This document shows, piece by piece, positions 16,735 through 24,923 of a stretch of DNA of 64,000 nt. Source of the stretch: Jeotgalicoccus aerolatus (GTDB lineage: Bacteria > Bacillota > Bacilli > Staphylococcales > Salinicoccaceae); the NCBI RefSeq assembly GCF_014635205.1, contig NZ_BMCN01000003.1, positions 124,001-188,000 of the forward strand, read 5' to 3'. The position numbers were made by a program, and so were the translations under genes. Position 1 is the stretch's first letter. Every line of letters starts with the position of its first letter. The notes below the pieces were generated by a model. It did no database searches, was not told where the DNA came from, and was given only the letters and a program-made list of their open reading frames with translations.

Positions 16735-17944
16735 TTTTATAATACCCCGCTACTTTAATAATTCGTTTTACAGCATCGACTGCTTTTTCTTTATCTTGTG
16801 AGAAGTTTAATCTGATGCAGTCGGTGAACTGCGGACCAAACTGGGTTCCCGGTGTGACGGTCACTTTCGCTTGTTTTTTTAATACTTTAACAAAATCATC
16901 GCAGTGGATAGACAGATTATTTATTTTAGGGAAGATATAGCTGCCCGCTTCAGTTGTTCTTACTTCAAAACCGGCACCCTTAAACAAGGCAGTCAGCGTA
17001 TCTCTAATATCCTGGTGTGCCTGAATACGACCGCGCATCCAGCCTTCGGGTTCACTGAACCAGTTTTTTAGCACGATTTGACTGTAGCCGCTCGCTCTCA
17101 GTGAGACAATCGCCTGAAGCTGCTCCATTCTATTAATAATTTCTTTCGAACCGTAGGCCGTCCCCAGTCTGAAGCCGCTGAGAGATTCGGTCTTAGACGG
17201 ACCGATAATCGTAACAATATTTTCTTTCGGTACGATATCTAGACTTGCGAGATGGGTATATTTTCTATCATCAAACAGCTGACGGGAGTATAATTCATCG
17301 ACGATAACATTCACGCCGTATTGCTTAACCAGCTGGGCAATTTTAGTAATCTCATCTTCGCTGTACACGACGCCGCTCGGATTATTCGGATTAGAGAAGA
17401 TAAAAGTTTTCACACCCGCTTTAAAACTGTCTTCCAGTGTTTCGAGATTAATGCCTGCTTCATTCTGATGATTTAAATAATCGAGTTCAATCGGGTAAAG
17501 TTCCCCTTGAAAAAAGTGAACGAGTTTTCTGTTGGCATAGTAATCCGGTTCGACAATGGCAACCTTACCACCGCGCGTCACAGTGGCACCGACAGCGAGG
17601 AAGAGTGCCCCTTGGGTTCCGGGTGTAATGATAATTTCTTCGAATGGGTCAATCGCTGTGTGAGAGTAATTAGAAAGTTTTTCAGCGACATCCTTTAAAA
17701 TATCTTCACGGCCGCGGTAAACCGTATAAGCCTGCGAACCGCCGACTTCTTCAAAGCCGTAAACAAAATTATCAAGTGCACCGGGGACGGGTTTAAAAGC
17801 ATCGACATCACCGTGGGAAAAATCGACAGGATCTCCGGTGAGTATTTCGCCCTTGAATTCAATATCATCGACATTTATACGTTTTTCCTGACCGGGGGCT
17901 AAATCAGCATTCAGTTTATTAAAAAGATTTTCAACTTCAGACAT
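16724..17944 (-). CDS. PLP-dependent aminotransferase, class I/II
   Basis: This 406-residue fold-type I enzyme shows IITPGTQGALFLAV (cofactor phosphate region), IFSNPNNPSGVVYS (Asn-Pro substrate site), VIVDELYSRQL (PLP-binding Asp) and GPSKTESLSGFRLG with the Schiff-base Lys. Near the C-terminus is a substrate-binding Arg in DCIRLNFS. The start at 17944 has AAGGAGTG 6 nt upstream; the longer frame from 18004 lacks a site. It is coupled to the ridA-like gene and divergent from a LysR gene. Paired palindromes in the shared promoter region suggest control by that regulator. The substrate is unknown; it may act in catabolism of an amino acid taken up by the nearby symporter. Confidence 0.85.
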   Translation of the reverse strand: MSEVENLFNKLNADLAPGQEKRINVDDIEFKGEILTGDPVDFSHGDVDAFKPVPGALDNFVYGFEEVGGSQAYTVYRGREDILKDVAEKLSNYSHTAIDPFEEIIITPGTQGALFLAVGATVTRGGKVAIVEPDYYANRKLVHFFQGELYPIELDYLNHQNEAGINLETLEDSFKAGVKTFIFSNPNNPSGVVYSEDEITKIAQLVKQYGVNVIVDELYSRQLFDDRKYTHLASLDIVPKENIVTIIGPSKTESLSGFRLGTAYGSKEIINRMEQLQAIVSLRASGYSQIVLKNWFSEPEGWMRGRIQAHQDIRDTLTALFKGAGFEVRTTEAGSYIFPKINNLSIHCDDFVKVLKKQAKVTVTPGTQFGPQFTDCIRLNFSQDKEKAVDAVKRIIKVAGYYKNEK

Positions 17945-18011
17945 CAGATACACTCCTTCATTGCATTTATATGTGATTAAGTTTAGATTAGCATCAAAGC
18001 TCATATAATGT

Positions 18012-18055
18012 AAAATACGTTATTATGAAATTAATTATTAATAAATACGGTATTT
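18012..18055. promoter_or_regulatory. Paired ATAC-type palindromes, probable LysR operator (divergent promoter)
   Basis: AAAATACGTTATT (18012-18024) and AAATACGGTATTT (18043-18055) lie about 31 bp apart between the divergent aminotransferase and LysR genes. An equivalent pair with nearly the same spacing occurs at 18971-19015, ahead of the symporter. Two sites about three helical turns apart fit a LysR tetramer. Confidence 0.6.
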
Positions 18056-18065
18056 GGAGGGTGCT

Positions 18066-18968
18066 ATGAATACATCAGAAATTGAAGCTTTTCTTGCTGT
18101 TGTCAGGTCTGGGAATATATCGAAAGCCTCAAAACAATTATTTATATCTCAATCGACAATCAGCCAAAGAATTAAAAGTCTGGAAACAAAACTGGAAGTT
18201 AGACTGATCGAACGGTCAAAGGGTGTGACCTCTATTAAATTAAGTCATGATGGAGAAACATTTTATAAAATCGCGCTGCAGTGGGAACAGCTGATGACGG
18301 ATTCAAAAATGCTGAAGCAAAAACAATATGATAAGAATGTTTCAATTGCAGGGGTCGACAGCATTAATAATTTTGTCTTAACAACTATTTTCCGCAAGCT
18401 GGTGAGCGATCACGACTCGGTCAGTTATTTTATAAGAACCCATCAATCAGATGAAATCTATTCACTGGTCGAGGACAACGTTGTCGACATTGGTTTTATT
18501 CTTCAAGAAAGAGTTTCGGAAACGGTAATTAAAGAAGAATTTTTCAGAGAAGAACTAGTGCTGGTAATTAACAGGGCATCGTCAGCCGATGTGACTTTGG
18601 ATTCTCTCGATGCGTCAAAGGAATTGTACATCAACTGGGGACACGTCTTTCAGCAGTGGCATGAGCAACACTTCGGCTATGCAGGCACTTTAGGAGTAGA
18701 AGTCCATACAGGTATACTGATCAATGAATTTTTAAAATCGCCTGACTATTGGGCCATTGTACCGGTATCTATGGCTAAAGCATTTTCAAAAGAAAGAAGT
18801 TTGCAGATTATTAAATTTAAAAAAGATAAACCGATTCGTATCTGTTATTTAATTTACGAAAAAGATAATAATAATTTTAAGGATACATATCACAGTATTT
18901 TAGAAAATAAAGAAATGATGGCAGAACACCTCCAACTGGATGAATCGGAAGTTACTGGTGAGTTGTAA
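18066..18968 (+). CDS. LysR-family transcriptional regulator
   Basis: The 300-residue protein has a winged-helix N-terminus (IEAFLAVVRSGNISKASKQL, then ISQSTISQRIKSLE) and a C-terminal periplasmic-binding-like effector domain from about residue 90. The start at 18066 has GGAGG 6 nt upstream. It is divergent from aminotransferase-ridA and lies upstream of symporter-class V aminotransferase. Palindrome pairs flank it on both sides, so it probably controls both transcription units and responds to an amino acid or its keto acid. Confidence 0.88.
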   Translation: MNTSEIEAFLAVVRSGNISKASKQLFISQSTISQRIKSLETKLEVRLIERSKGVTSIKLSHDGETFYKIALQWEQLMTDSKMLKQKQYDKNVSIAGVDSINNFVLTTIFRKLVSDHDSVSYFIRTHQSDEIYSLVEDNVVDIGFILQERVSETVIKEEFFREELVLVINRASSADVTLDSLDASKELYINWGHVFQQWHEQHFGYAGTLGVEVHTGILINEFLKSPDYWAIVPVSMAKAFSKERSLQIIKFKKDKPIRICYLIYEKDNNNFKDTYHSILENKEMMAEHLQLDESEVTGEL

Positions 18969-18970
18969 TT

Positions 18971-19015
18971 AAATACCGTATTTTATCGTAATTATTATTA
19001 AAAATACGTATTTTA
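18971..19015 (+). promoter_or_regulatory. Second pair of ATAC-type palindromes ahead of the symporter
   Basis: AAATACCGTATTTTA (18971-18985) and AAAATACGTATTTTA (19001-19015) have centres about 30 bp apart. The core of the second is a perfect palindrome. They repeat the pattern found on the other side of the LysR gene and precede the symporter start by about 60 nt. Confidence 0.6.
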
Positions 19016-19076
19016 CAATATTATAAAAGCTTGATATCGTCGTTTGTGTAAGGGTTTTCAAAAAAGGGGGATGCTT

Positions 19077-20327
19077 GTGAAGTATTGGTTTAAGTTGCCG
19101 CTGTATACGCAAATTGCGATTGGTGCCATTATTGGTGTTATTCTTGGATTTATATTGGGAGAAAACGCCAAGTATATTGCACCGATAGGTGATGCATTTC
19201 TTCAGTTTCTTAAGATGCTAATTATACCGCTTGTTATTACAACAATTTTATCCGGCATTTTGAAAATGAATGATATCAAATCTTTCGGTAAAGTTGGCGG
19301 AGGTTTTTTATTCTATCTGCTTATTACAAGTCTGCTTGCAACTGCGATAGGTTTTATAGTTGCTTTAATAATACAGCCGGGTAAGGGTAACACGAGCTTT
19401 TTAGATCATGGTGAAGCAGTAGAGACGGAAGAATTCAGTTTCTTAGATCATTTTTTAAATATGATTCCTGCAAATATATTCGAGTCACTGACGAATATGG
19501 ATATGCTGCCAATTATTATCTTTACAATAATTGTGGGTCTGATTATTTTAAGTATTGGTAAAGAAAAAAGTGGGACAGTTATTAAGTTTATAGAAGAATC
19601 GGCAAATATTATGATAAAAATGACTGAGTTTGTTATACAGTTGGCCCCATACGGTATTTTGGCATTGATGACAAATTTAGTTGGTACTTTTGGATCGAAT
19701 ATGTTGAGTGCAGTAGCTTCATTTATTTTAGCGGATTATCTAGCAATGGCTTTAGTATTTTTACTAGTCTATCCATTGATTTTAAAGTTTATTGCAAAAG
19801 TAAATCCATTTCAATTTTATAAAAATATTTATCCATCGATATTATTTGCCTTCACAACTTCAACGAGTTCAGCGACGATTCCTGTTTCTTTAAGGGTAAT
19901 GAAAAGAAATGTAGGAGTGTCCGAAAAGACATCGGGCTTCACAGTACCTTTTGGTGCAACAGCTAACATGGACGGTATGGCAGTCGCACTTGGTGTAATC
20001 AGTGTGTTCGCCACAAATTTATATAATATAGAACTAACAATTGGTTTATTTTTACAAATCATATTCTTAGGATTAATACTAAGTTTAGGTGCAGCAGGCG
20101 TTCGAGGCGCTGGTATCATCTTCTCTATGATTTTACTTGAAACCCTGGGGCTACCATTAGAATTAGTTCCTGTTTTGGCAGCAGTTTGGCCAATTATTGA
20201 CATGGGGCATACTACAGTCAATGTGACGGGGGATCTAACAGGTACCACTGTTGTAGCAAGAAAAACAGGAGATTTTGATGAAACAGTATTTTATCAAAAA
20301 AATAATAATATAGACATTAATAAATAG
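19077..20327 (+). CDS. DAACS-family dicarboxylate/amino acid:cation symporter
   Basis: This 416-residue membrane protein is of the GltP/SstT/DctA type, with 8 transmembrane helices and two re-entrant loops. Recognisable pieces are LQFLKMLIIPLVITTILSG near the N-terminus, the serine-rich hairpin TTSTSSATIPVSLR, PFGATANMDGMAV (the Asn-Met-Asp-Gly cation site) and NVTGDLTGTTVVAR. The GTG at 19077 lies 6 nt after AGGGGG; the ATG at 19071 would directly abut that site. Palindromes upstream suggest LysR control. The class V aminotransferase follows after 14 bp in the same operon. The substrate may be an acidic or neutral amino acid. Confidence 0.88.
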   Translation: MKYWFKLPLYTQIAIGAIIGVILGFILGENAKYIAPIGDAFLQFLKMLIIPLVITTILSGILKMNDIKSFGKVGGGFLFYLLITSLLATAIGFIVALIIQPGKGNTSFLDHGEAVETEEFSFLDHFLNMIPANIFESLTNMDMLPIIIFTIIVGLIILSIGKEKSGTVIKFIEESANIMIKMTEFVIQLAPYGILALMTNLVGTFGSNMLSAVASFILADYLAMALVFLLVYPLILKFIAKVNPFQFYKNIYPSILFAFTTSTSSATIPVSLRVMKRNVGVSEKTSGFTVPFGATANMDGMAVALGVISVFATNLYNIELTIGLFLQIIFLGLILSLGAAGVRGAGIIFSMILLETLGLPLELVPVLAAVWPIIDMGHTTVNVTGDLTGTTVVARKTGDFDETVFYQKNNNIDINK

Positions 20328-20341
20328 GAGGATGGAACATT

Positions 20342-21616
20342 ATGACTGAGAGAAATAAAGAGTTTTTTCCTGATGAGCTGCAAAATAAACTGAGAGACCA
20401 ATTTTACTATTTAGATACAGATTTAAATGGAGATAAGAGACTATTCTTTGAAAATGCTGGGGGTGCACTGCGTCTGAAGTCTGCGGTAGAAAAATATACG
20501 GAAGTATCGATCATTCCGGACTCTCCTGTCAGAAATTATGATATTGCACAGATTATTAATCAATATATTACTGACGGCAAGGGGGATATCCGCCAGCTGT
20601 TGAATGCCACAGGCGGGGAAGTGGCGATATCATTAACTGCGTCTAAAATAATTTTTGAAATGATTACTGCAGCTGCAATTTATTTACCAAAAGGGAATGT
20701 TGTTGCGACTTCAATTGATCATCCTTCATCATTTGATGCCTGTCAGTTTTCTTCAGAGCAGTATGGCCATGAGCTGCGTGTTGCTAAAGCAGATGCTGCA
20801 ACGGGCAGCATATTTCTGGAGGAGTTACTGTCGCACATCGATGAAGAAACAAGGGTAGTGTCATTAATTTTAACTTCTAATATTACTGGAGCAATGCATG
20901 ATTTGGAAACTTATACGAAAGCCATACACGATAAAAACAGTGAAACGATTATTATCGTCGATGCTGTCCAGGGTGCACCGCATGAGTTAATTGATTTAAG
21001 CAAGTGTTATGTCGATGGGATTAATCTGGCTCCTTATAAAATGTTTGGTCTTAGAGGGACTGGTTTTGCTTGGATGTCGGAACGGCTGGCGGCTGTGCCG
21101 CATCATCGCTTGCTGGCTACTGACGAAACGAATTGGGATTTGGGGAGTGCGACACCAGCTCTATATGCTTCATTTTCTCAAGTCGTCAATTATATTTGCA
21201 GTATTGGTCAATATTTTATTGGCGAAGCTGAAAGAAGAACGTTGATAGAAGAAGGTATGACGAGGATTCAGCTGCAGGAGCAGGCAATTTTAAACAGATT
21301 GCTGAACGGAACGGATTCAATTGAAGGGACTAAAAAACTGAAGAACGTAACCATTCATTTTGAAGCAGCTAACGGCGTTAAACAGGATCTTATTTTGGCA
21401 ATGACTTTCAGCAATATTTCAAACAGCAGAGCAGTTGAAATTTATAAGGAGAATAACATCCAGGTATTTGCCAGAGAATCTGACAGCCACTACTCTAAAC
21501 GTATATTGGAAGCGGTAGGACTTGAATCGCTGGTCAGGGTTTCTCCTGTCCATGTTCATAATGCCGCAGATGTGGATGAATTTTTAAGAGTAACAAAATT
21601 AATTAATGAAATGTAA
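20342..21616 (+). CDS. PLP-dependent class V aminotransferase / cysteine desulfurase-like enzyme
   Basis: The product has 424 residues of the class V fold. Visible are FFENAGGALR at 37-46, ATGGEVAISLTASK, IDHPSSFDAC with the PLP-stacking His, IIIVDAVQGAPHE with the cofactor Asp and Gln, and LAPYKMFGLRG with the Schiff-base Lys. The family includes cysteine desulfurases, kynureninases and epimerases, and I cannot choose among them. AGGAGG precedes the ATG, and the gene follows the symporter by 14 bp. A role in breaking down the imported amino acid is the simplest reading, with the RidA partner nearby clearing imines. Confidence 0.85.
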   Translation: MTERNKEFFPDELQNKLRDQFYYLDTDLNGDKRLFFENAGGALRLKSAVEKYTEVSIIPDSPVRNYDIAQIINQYITDGKGDIRQLLNATGGEVAISLTASKIIFEMITAAAIYLPKGNVVATSIDHPSSFDACQFSSEQYGHELRVAKADAATGSIFLEELLSHIDEETRVVSLILTSNITGAMHDLETYTKAIHDKNSETIIIVDAVQGAPHELIDLSKCYVDGINLAPYKMFGLRGTGFAWMSERLAAVPHHRLLATDETNWDLGSATPALYASFSQVVNYICSIGQYFIGEAERRTLIEEGMTRIQLQEQAILNRLLNGTDSIEGTKKLKNVTIHFEAANGVKQDLILAMTFSNISNSRAVEIYKENNIQVFARESDSHYSKRILEAVGLESLVRVSPVHVHNAADVDEFLRVTKLINEM

Positions 21617-21699
21617 ATGAACAAACGGTTGATTTTGGGGAGTTATTACAGTGAATGCGGGTATATATTTATATACATAAAAAGGAAGTGAGGGATATT

Positions 21700-21972
21700 A
21701 TGAAGAAACTGAGTGTAATGACCACGTTACTTGCTGTATTAGCTTTAGCAGCCTGCAGTGATACTGAGGATGAAGATACGAGCCCGGGAGAAACTGGTGT
21801 TGATGAATCCGAAACTGAAGAAGAGACACTGGATGATGATAACGATGATACAGACGATGACAACGAAGTAGAAAATGACGACGACAGTGACGGTGACGAT
21901 TCGGATGACGATGACTCAGACGATACAAATGATGACTCAGACGATGATGATTCAGATGACGATGAAGACTAA
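21700..21972 (+). CDS. Small aspartate-rich acidic lipoprotein
   Basis: This 90-residue precursor has a lipoprotein signal ending in LALAAC (Cys19). The tail of about 70 residues is almost entirely Asp, Glu, Ser, Thr, Gly and Asn, the last third being Asp-Ser runs. It is like the gene at 16034-16231 in signal length and composition, though the tail uses Asp rather than Glu/Thr. The start at 21700 has AAGGAAGTGAGGG upstream; an earlier in-frame codon at 21655 adds an implausible extension. The serine-aspartate repeat recalls the stalks of staphylococcal Sdr proteins, but no ligand domain is present. It ends at a strong terminator. Confidence 0.75.
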   Translation: MKKLSVMTTLLAVLALAACSDTEDEDTSPGETGVDESETEEETLDDDNDDTDDDNEVENDDDSDGDDSDDDDSDDTNDDSDDDDSDDDED

Positions 21973-21982
21973 AAGATGTGAG

Positions 21983-22006
21983 AACCGCCGTTTCGGCGGT
22001 TTTTTT
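21983..22006 (+). terminator. Rho-independent terminator
   Basis: AACCGCCG-TTT-CGGCGGTT is followed by a T tract. It ends the acidic lipoprotein transcript. Confidence 0.92.
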
Positions 22007-22094
22007 AATGTCTCTAAGTGAAGCGTAACTTTTTAAAGGGTACATCACTTGTGGTAGCATTGAATCAATTAATGGATTCGGGAGCGAATGGTAT

Positions 22095-22913
22095 ATGAAA
22101 ATAGGTGTAATCTCAGATTTACATATCGATCGTTATAACAGCGAAACGCTGAAACAGAAAGACTTCTCCCTGACACTCGCTAATGAGGTGAGCCGGCAGG
22201 CGCTCGATATTCTTTTAATTGCCGGTGATATTTCTAATGACCACATTCGATCTTACCGGTTTATGCAGGCACTCGAACAGATGACGGGTGTAACGATTTA
22301 TTTTGTGCCGGGCAATCACGATTTCTGGAATTTCAGCGGGGACGCGAAGAGCACACGTGACATATATGAATACTTTAAGGCGACGAAGTATTTTAATGAT
22401 GAAGCAGCAATTGAACTGAATGATGAGTGGGTGCTCGTCATGAATCCCGCATGGTACGACTACACATATGCCAGTGAGCGTTTTTCAATGGAACGTCTCG
22501 CTAAGCGGGAATATTACGGCGGGACTTGGCAGGATAAGGTGAAAATCGACTGGGGAATGACAGATCCTGAAGTGTCATCAAAAATGGCGGCACGTGCCGG
22601 CCAGGTTTTAGAATCTGTTAAAGATAAAAAAATCATTCTCATGACCCATGTTGCAACGAATAAAGCATTTCGTGTACCGATGCCGCACCGCTTATTTGAT
22701 TATTACAATGCCTTTATCGGCACATCGGATTTTGATTCGTTTTATGACACATACGATATCCGCTACAGTGTGATGGGACATATACATTTCCGCCACCAGG
22801 TGACTGAAGGGGATACAGATTATGTTTGCGCATGTCTCGGTTATAAACGTGAATGGCCGACCGAAGATATCGTCCATGAAATGCGTCATGCCATGCAAGT
22901 GATAGAGATTTGA
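22095..22913 (+). CDS. Calcineurin-like metallophosphoesterase
   Basis: The 272-residue cytoplasmic protein has the full set of metal-binding motifs: ISDLHID at 5-11, IAGDISND, VPGNHDFWN, ILMTHVATN and MGHIHFRHQ. The fold binds two divalent metals and cleaves phosphoesters. The substrate in this subgroup (YkuE/ICC-like but without a membrane anchor) is not known. The ATG has GGGAG upstream. It is a single gene between a terminator and the NERD-domain gene. Confidence 0.85.
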   Translation: MKIGVISDLHIDRYNSETLKQKDFSLTLANEVSRQALDILLIAGDISNDHIRSYRFMQALEQMTGVTIYFVPGNHDFWNFSGDAKSTRDIYEYFKATKYFNDEAAIELNDEWVLVMNPAWYDYTYASERFSMERLAKREYYGGTWQDKVKIDWGMTDPEVSSKMAARAGQVLESVKDKKIILMTHVATNKAFRVPMPHRLFDYYNAFIGTSDFDSFYDTYDIRYSVMGHIHFRHQVTEGDTDYVCACLGYKREWPTEDIVHEMRHAMQVIEI

Positions 22914-23058
22914 GAAACCGTCTAATAGGTGGTTTTTTCTATTTTCTGTAATCTTTTTGATGTTATACAAGAAAATAAAATAACTTGTACAAAATAAAAA
23001 TAAATCGCTGTTTTTCCCTATATATAGTATGAAGACTATTTTTTTAAGGGAGGCAGTC

Positions 23059-24037
23059 ATGATTATATCTAAACGGAAAACAAGCAAAGAATTATTGTTT
23101 TACAGAGCATTAAGTTTTCGCGATTATCTTTCAGAACAAGAAGGGAAGAAGTTGTCAGTTTTGGAGGGGGGGATATGAGGGTGAGTGTATTTACGATAAA
23201 GTGTTTGAACAGACGTCGGGGCAGACTGTCCTTGTTTTCAGGGACATCTATTTGAAAATTGAAGACAGTGTCGCTCAATACGATTCGCTGATTGTGAGCG
23301 ATGGTGAAATAACTGTAAATGAAATAAAAAACTTCTCGGGTCTTTATCTATTTGAAAATGACAAATGGTATATACGCGATTTTGAAGTACCGGATGATCC
23401 GGTGTCCCAGCTGAAGCAGGCGATGAATAAGCTCAAGAGGCTGAGTTACGGCAGCCCATTAAATTTTAAAGTGGGCGGCAAGCTGGTGTTTCCGCATGTG
23501 GAATTCAGTTTGCAGACTTCGGACAGGGCGTTACAGGATATAGTGATTAGGCGTTCGGGGCTGCGGGGTTATTTAAAAGAGTTTCAAAACATGTATGCGG
23601 GGCGGCATGCTGAAGCAATTGCGGCAGCTGTTTCTAAACATATTATTGAGAATCCATATTTTGATAAAAAAGCCGATTTTGAGCGTGACAGAAAAGGTGT
23701 GTATTGCGGGAAGTGCGGCAGTTTTGAGCTGCGAAAAAGTCATTATTATTTGAATTGTGGCCGCTGCGGATGTCAGGAAACGAAGGAGACGCATATGCTG
23801 CGGGCAATGAGTGATTTTAAAGCGTTATTTTTAGAGGATAGAATGACGAAGCAGAAATTTATGAGATTTATAAATTGTGCAGTAAGCGGCCGGACTGCAC
23901 AGCGCATGTTGAATAAATATTGCGAACGGATCGATCAAGGCAGTCATACGTATTATTTGTTTCGTTATCATGATTTTGATGAGGCGTATGGTCAATATGA
24001 AGGAACATATCGATATAAAGATAAGAGAATGATGTGA
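23059..24037 (+). pseudogene. NERD-domain protein with C-terminal zinc ribbon, split by a +1 in a 7-G tract
   Basis: The gene should begin at ATG 23059, with a strong AGGGAGG 5 nt upstream and a start (MIISKRKTSKELL) typical of NERD proteins. Frame 1 stops at TGA 23176-23178, just after seven consecutive G at 23166-23172. Removing one G joins LSVLEGG to YEGECIYDKVFEQ and gives one uninterrupted product of about 325 residues. The rest shows the NERD nuclease-like fold (EGECIYD, then the catalytic-looking YDSLIVSDGEITVNEIKN). From about residue 220 comes a zinc ribbon, CGKCG...CGRCG, and a basic tail. This may be a true pseudogene, a phase-variable switch or a sequencing error. NERD proteins are predicted DNA-processing enzymes. 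Confidence 0.75.
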
Positions 24038-24054
24038 ATATGAGAGTGATTTTG

Positions 24055-24282
24055 GTCTGGCCGGCCAATCAGAAGAGTTGATTGTCCGAGTAGAGGGTCT
24101 GGCCGGCCAATGAGGAGAATTGATTGTCCGAGTAAGGGGTCTGGCCGGCCAATGAGAGAGACTGATTGTCCGAGTAAGGGGTCTGGCCGGCCAATGAGAG
24201 AGACTGATTGTCCGAGTAAGGGGTCTGGCCGGCCAATGAGAGATGCTGATTGACCGAGTAAGGGATCTGGCCGGCCAATGAG
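24055..24282. repeat. 42-bp tandem repeat with GGCCGGCC core, six copies
   Basis: The 8-bp palindrome GGCCGGCC occurs at 24059, 24101, 24143, 24185, 24227 and 24269, exactly 42 bp apart. Each unit continues CAATGAG, a variable short part, then CTGATTGTCCGAGTAAGG. Units three and four are almost identical; the outer ones diverge. The array fills the gap between the convergent NERD and thioesterase genes, and I see no credible gene in it: frames open on both strands only because 42 is divisible by 3. Confidence 0.93.
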
Positions 24283-24328
24283 CAGGAGAATCTACCCAAA
24301 CAGGACACATTCTCCCGCCAGCAAAAAG

Positions 24329-24355
24329 AAAACGTCCTGATCTCAGGACGTTTAT
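24329..24355 (-). terminator. Terminator of the thioesterase gene
   Basis: AAACGTCCTGATCTCAGGACGTTT is a near-perfect stem. On the minus strand it is followed by TTCTTTTT. It stands directly after the thioesterase stop. Confidence 0.8.
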
Positions 24356-24356
24356 C

Positions 24357-24791
24357 TTATTTCTTCACTTTAATTTCTTCATATTTAGCGTACCACTCGG
24401 GGAAAGCGCGTTTGAAGACGACGGGCTGGAATTTGCCGTCAACTTTTTTAACGACGATTAGCGTCGTGGTGCCGTGTGTACATACTTCGCCGTCGCCATT
24501 TACGATTTCGAAGCCGTAAACGGTACGGACGCCTGTATTTTCTTCGACCCATGTGCGGACGAAGGCGCGGTCACCGTATGTTAATGATTTAGCATAGGTA
24601 ATATTGACATTATGGACAGGGGCTAAGTAGCCTTCTCGTTCCATTTTTAAATAATCATAGCCGATATCTGTAATCAGCTGCATGCGGCCAAGTTCCAGCC
24701 ATTTGATGTAGCTGCCGTGGTAAATCACACCCATCATATCGGTATCAGCATATAAAATCTGTATTTCTTTTTCTGCGACATATGCACTCAT
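24357..24791 (-). CDS. Acyl-CoA thioesterase, 4HBT/YbgC-FadM type
   Basis: The product has 144 residues of the hotdog fold. It contains the active-site word YADTDMMGVIYHGSYIKWLE, where the Asp and the Val-Ile-Tyr-His segment match the 4-hydroxybenzoyl-CoA thioesterase family. It should hydrolyse acyl-CoA thioesters in the cytosol. The start at 24791 is chosen because GGAGGA lies 7 nt upstream; the frame extends six codons further without a site. The gene stands alone, with a minisatellite downstream. Confidence 0.85.
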   Translation of the reverse strand: MSAYVAEKEIQILYADTDMMGVIYHGSYIKWLELGRMQLITDIGYDYLKMEREGYLAPVHNVNITYAKSLTYGDRAFVRTWVEENTGVRTVYGFEIVNGDGEVCTHGTTTLIVVKKVDGKFQPVVFKRAFPEWYAKYEEIKVKK

Positions 24792-24923
24792 GATACTTCC
24801 TCCTAACAATATCTTAAATCTATTATATCATTCTGCATCCCCGAAGTTTCAAAGGAGTTTATCGTTCTGACTTAAAAGGGTATGATAGAAAGATAAGGTA
24901 ATCAGAAATGGGGCAAAGTGAAC

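Noticed and set aside
21698..22060. Minus-strand frame of 120 codons opposite the acidic lipoprotein
   Set aside because: It mirrors the Asp/Ser-rich repeats as His/Arg/Leu repeats and lacks a ribosome site; the plus-strand gene has signal peptide and lipobox.
22914..22942. Terminator after the phosphoesterase (AAACC...GGTTTTTT)
   Set aside because: Only about five base pairs form; too weak to list as a feature.
24055..24282. CRISPR array
   Set aside because: Units are contiguous and nearly identical along their full length, so there are no distinct spacers, and no cas genes are nearby.
24069..24310. Long open frames on the minus strand across the 42-bp repeats (79 and 159 codons)
   Set aside because: They exist only because the 42-bp period is divisible by three. 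The products are pure repeats with no start context.
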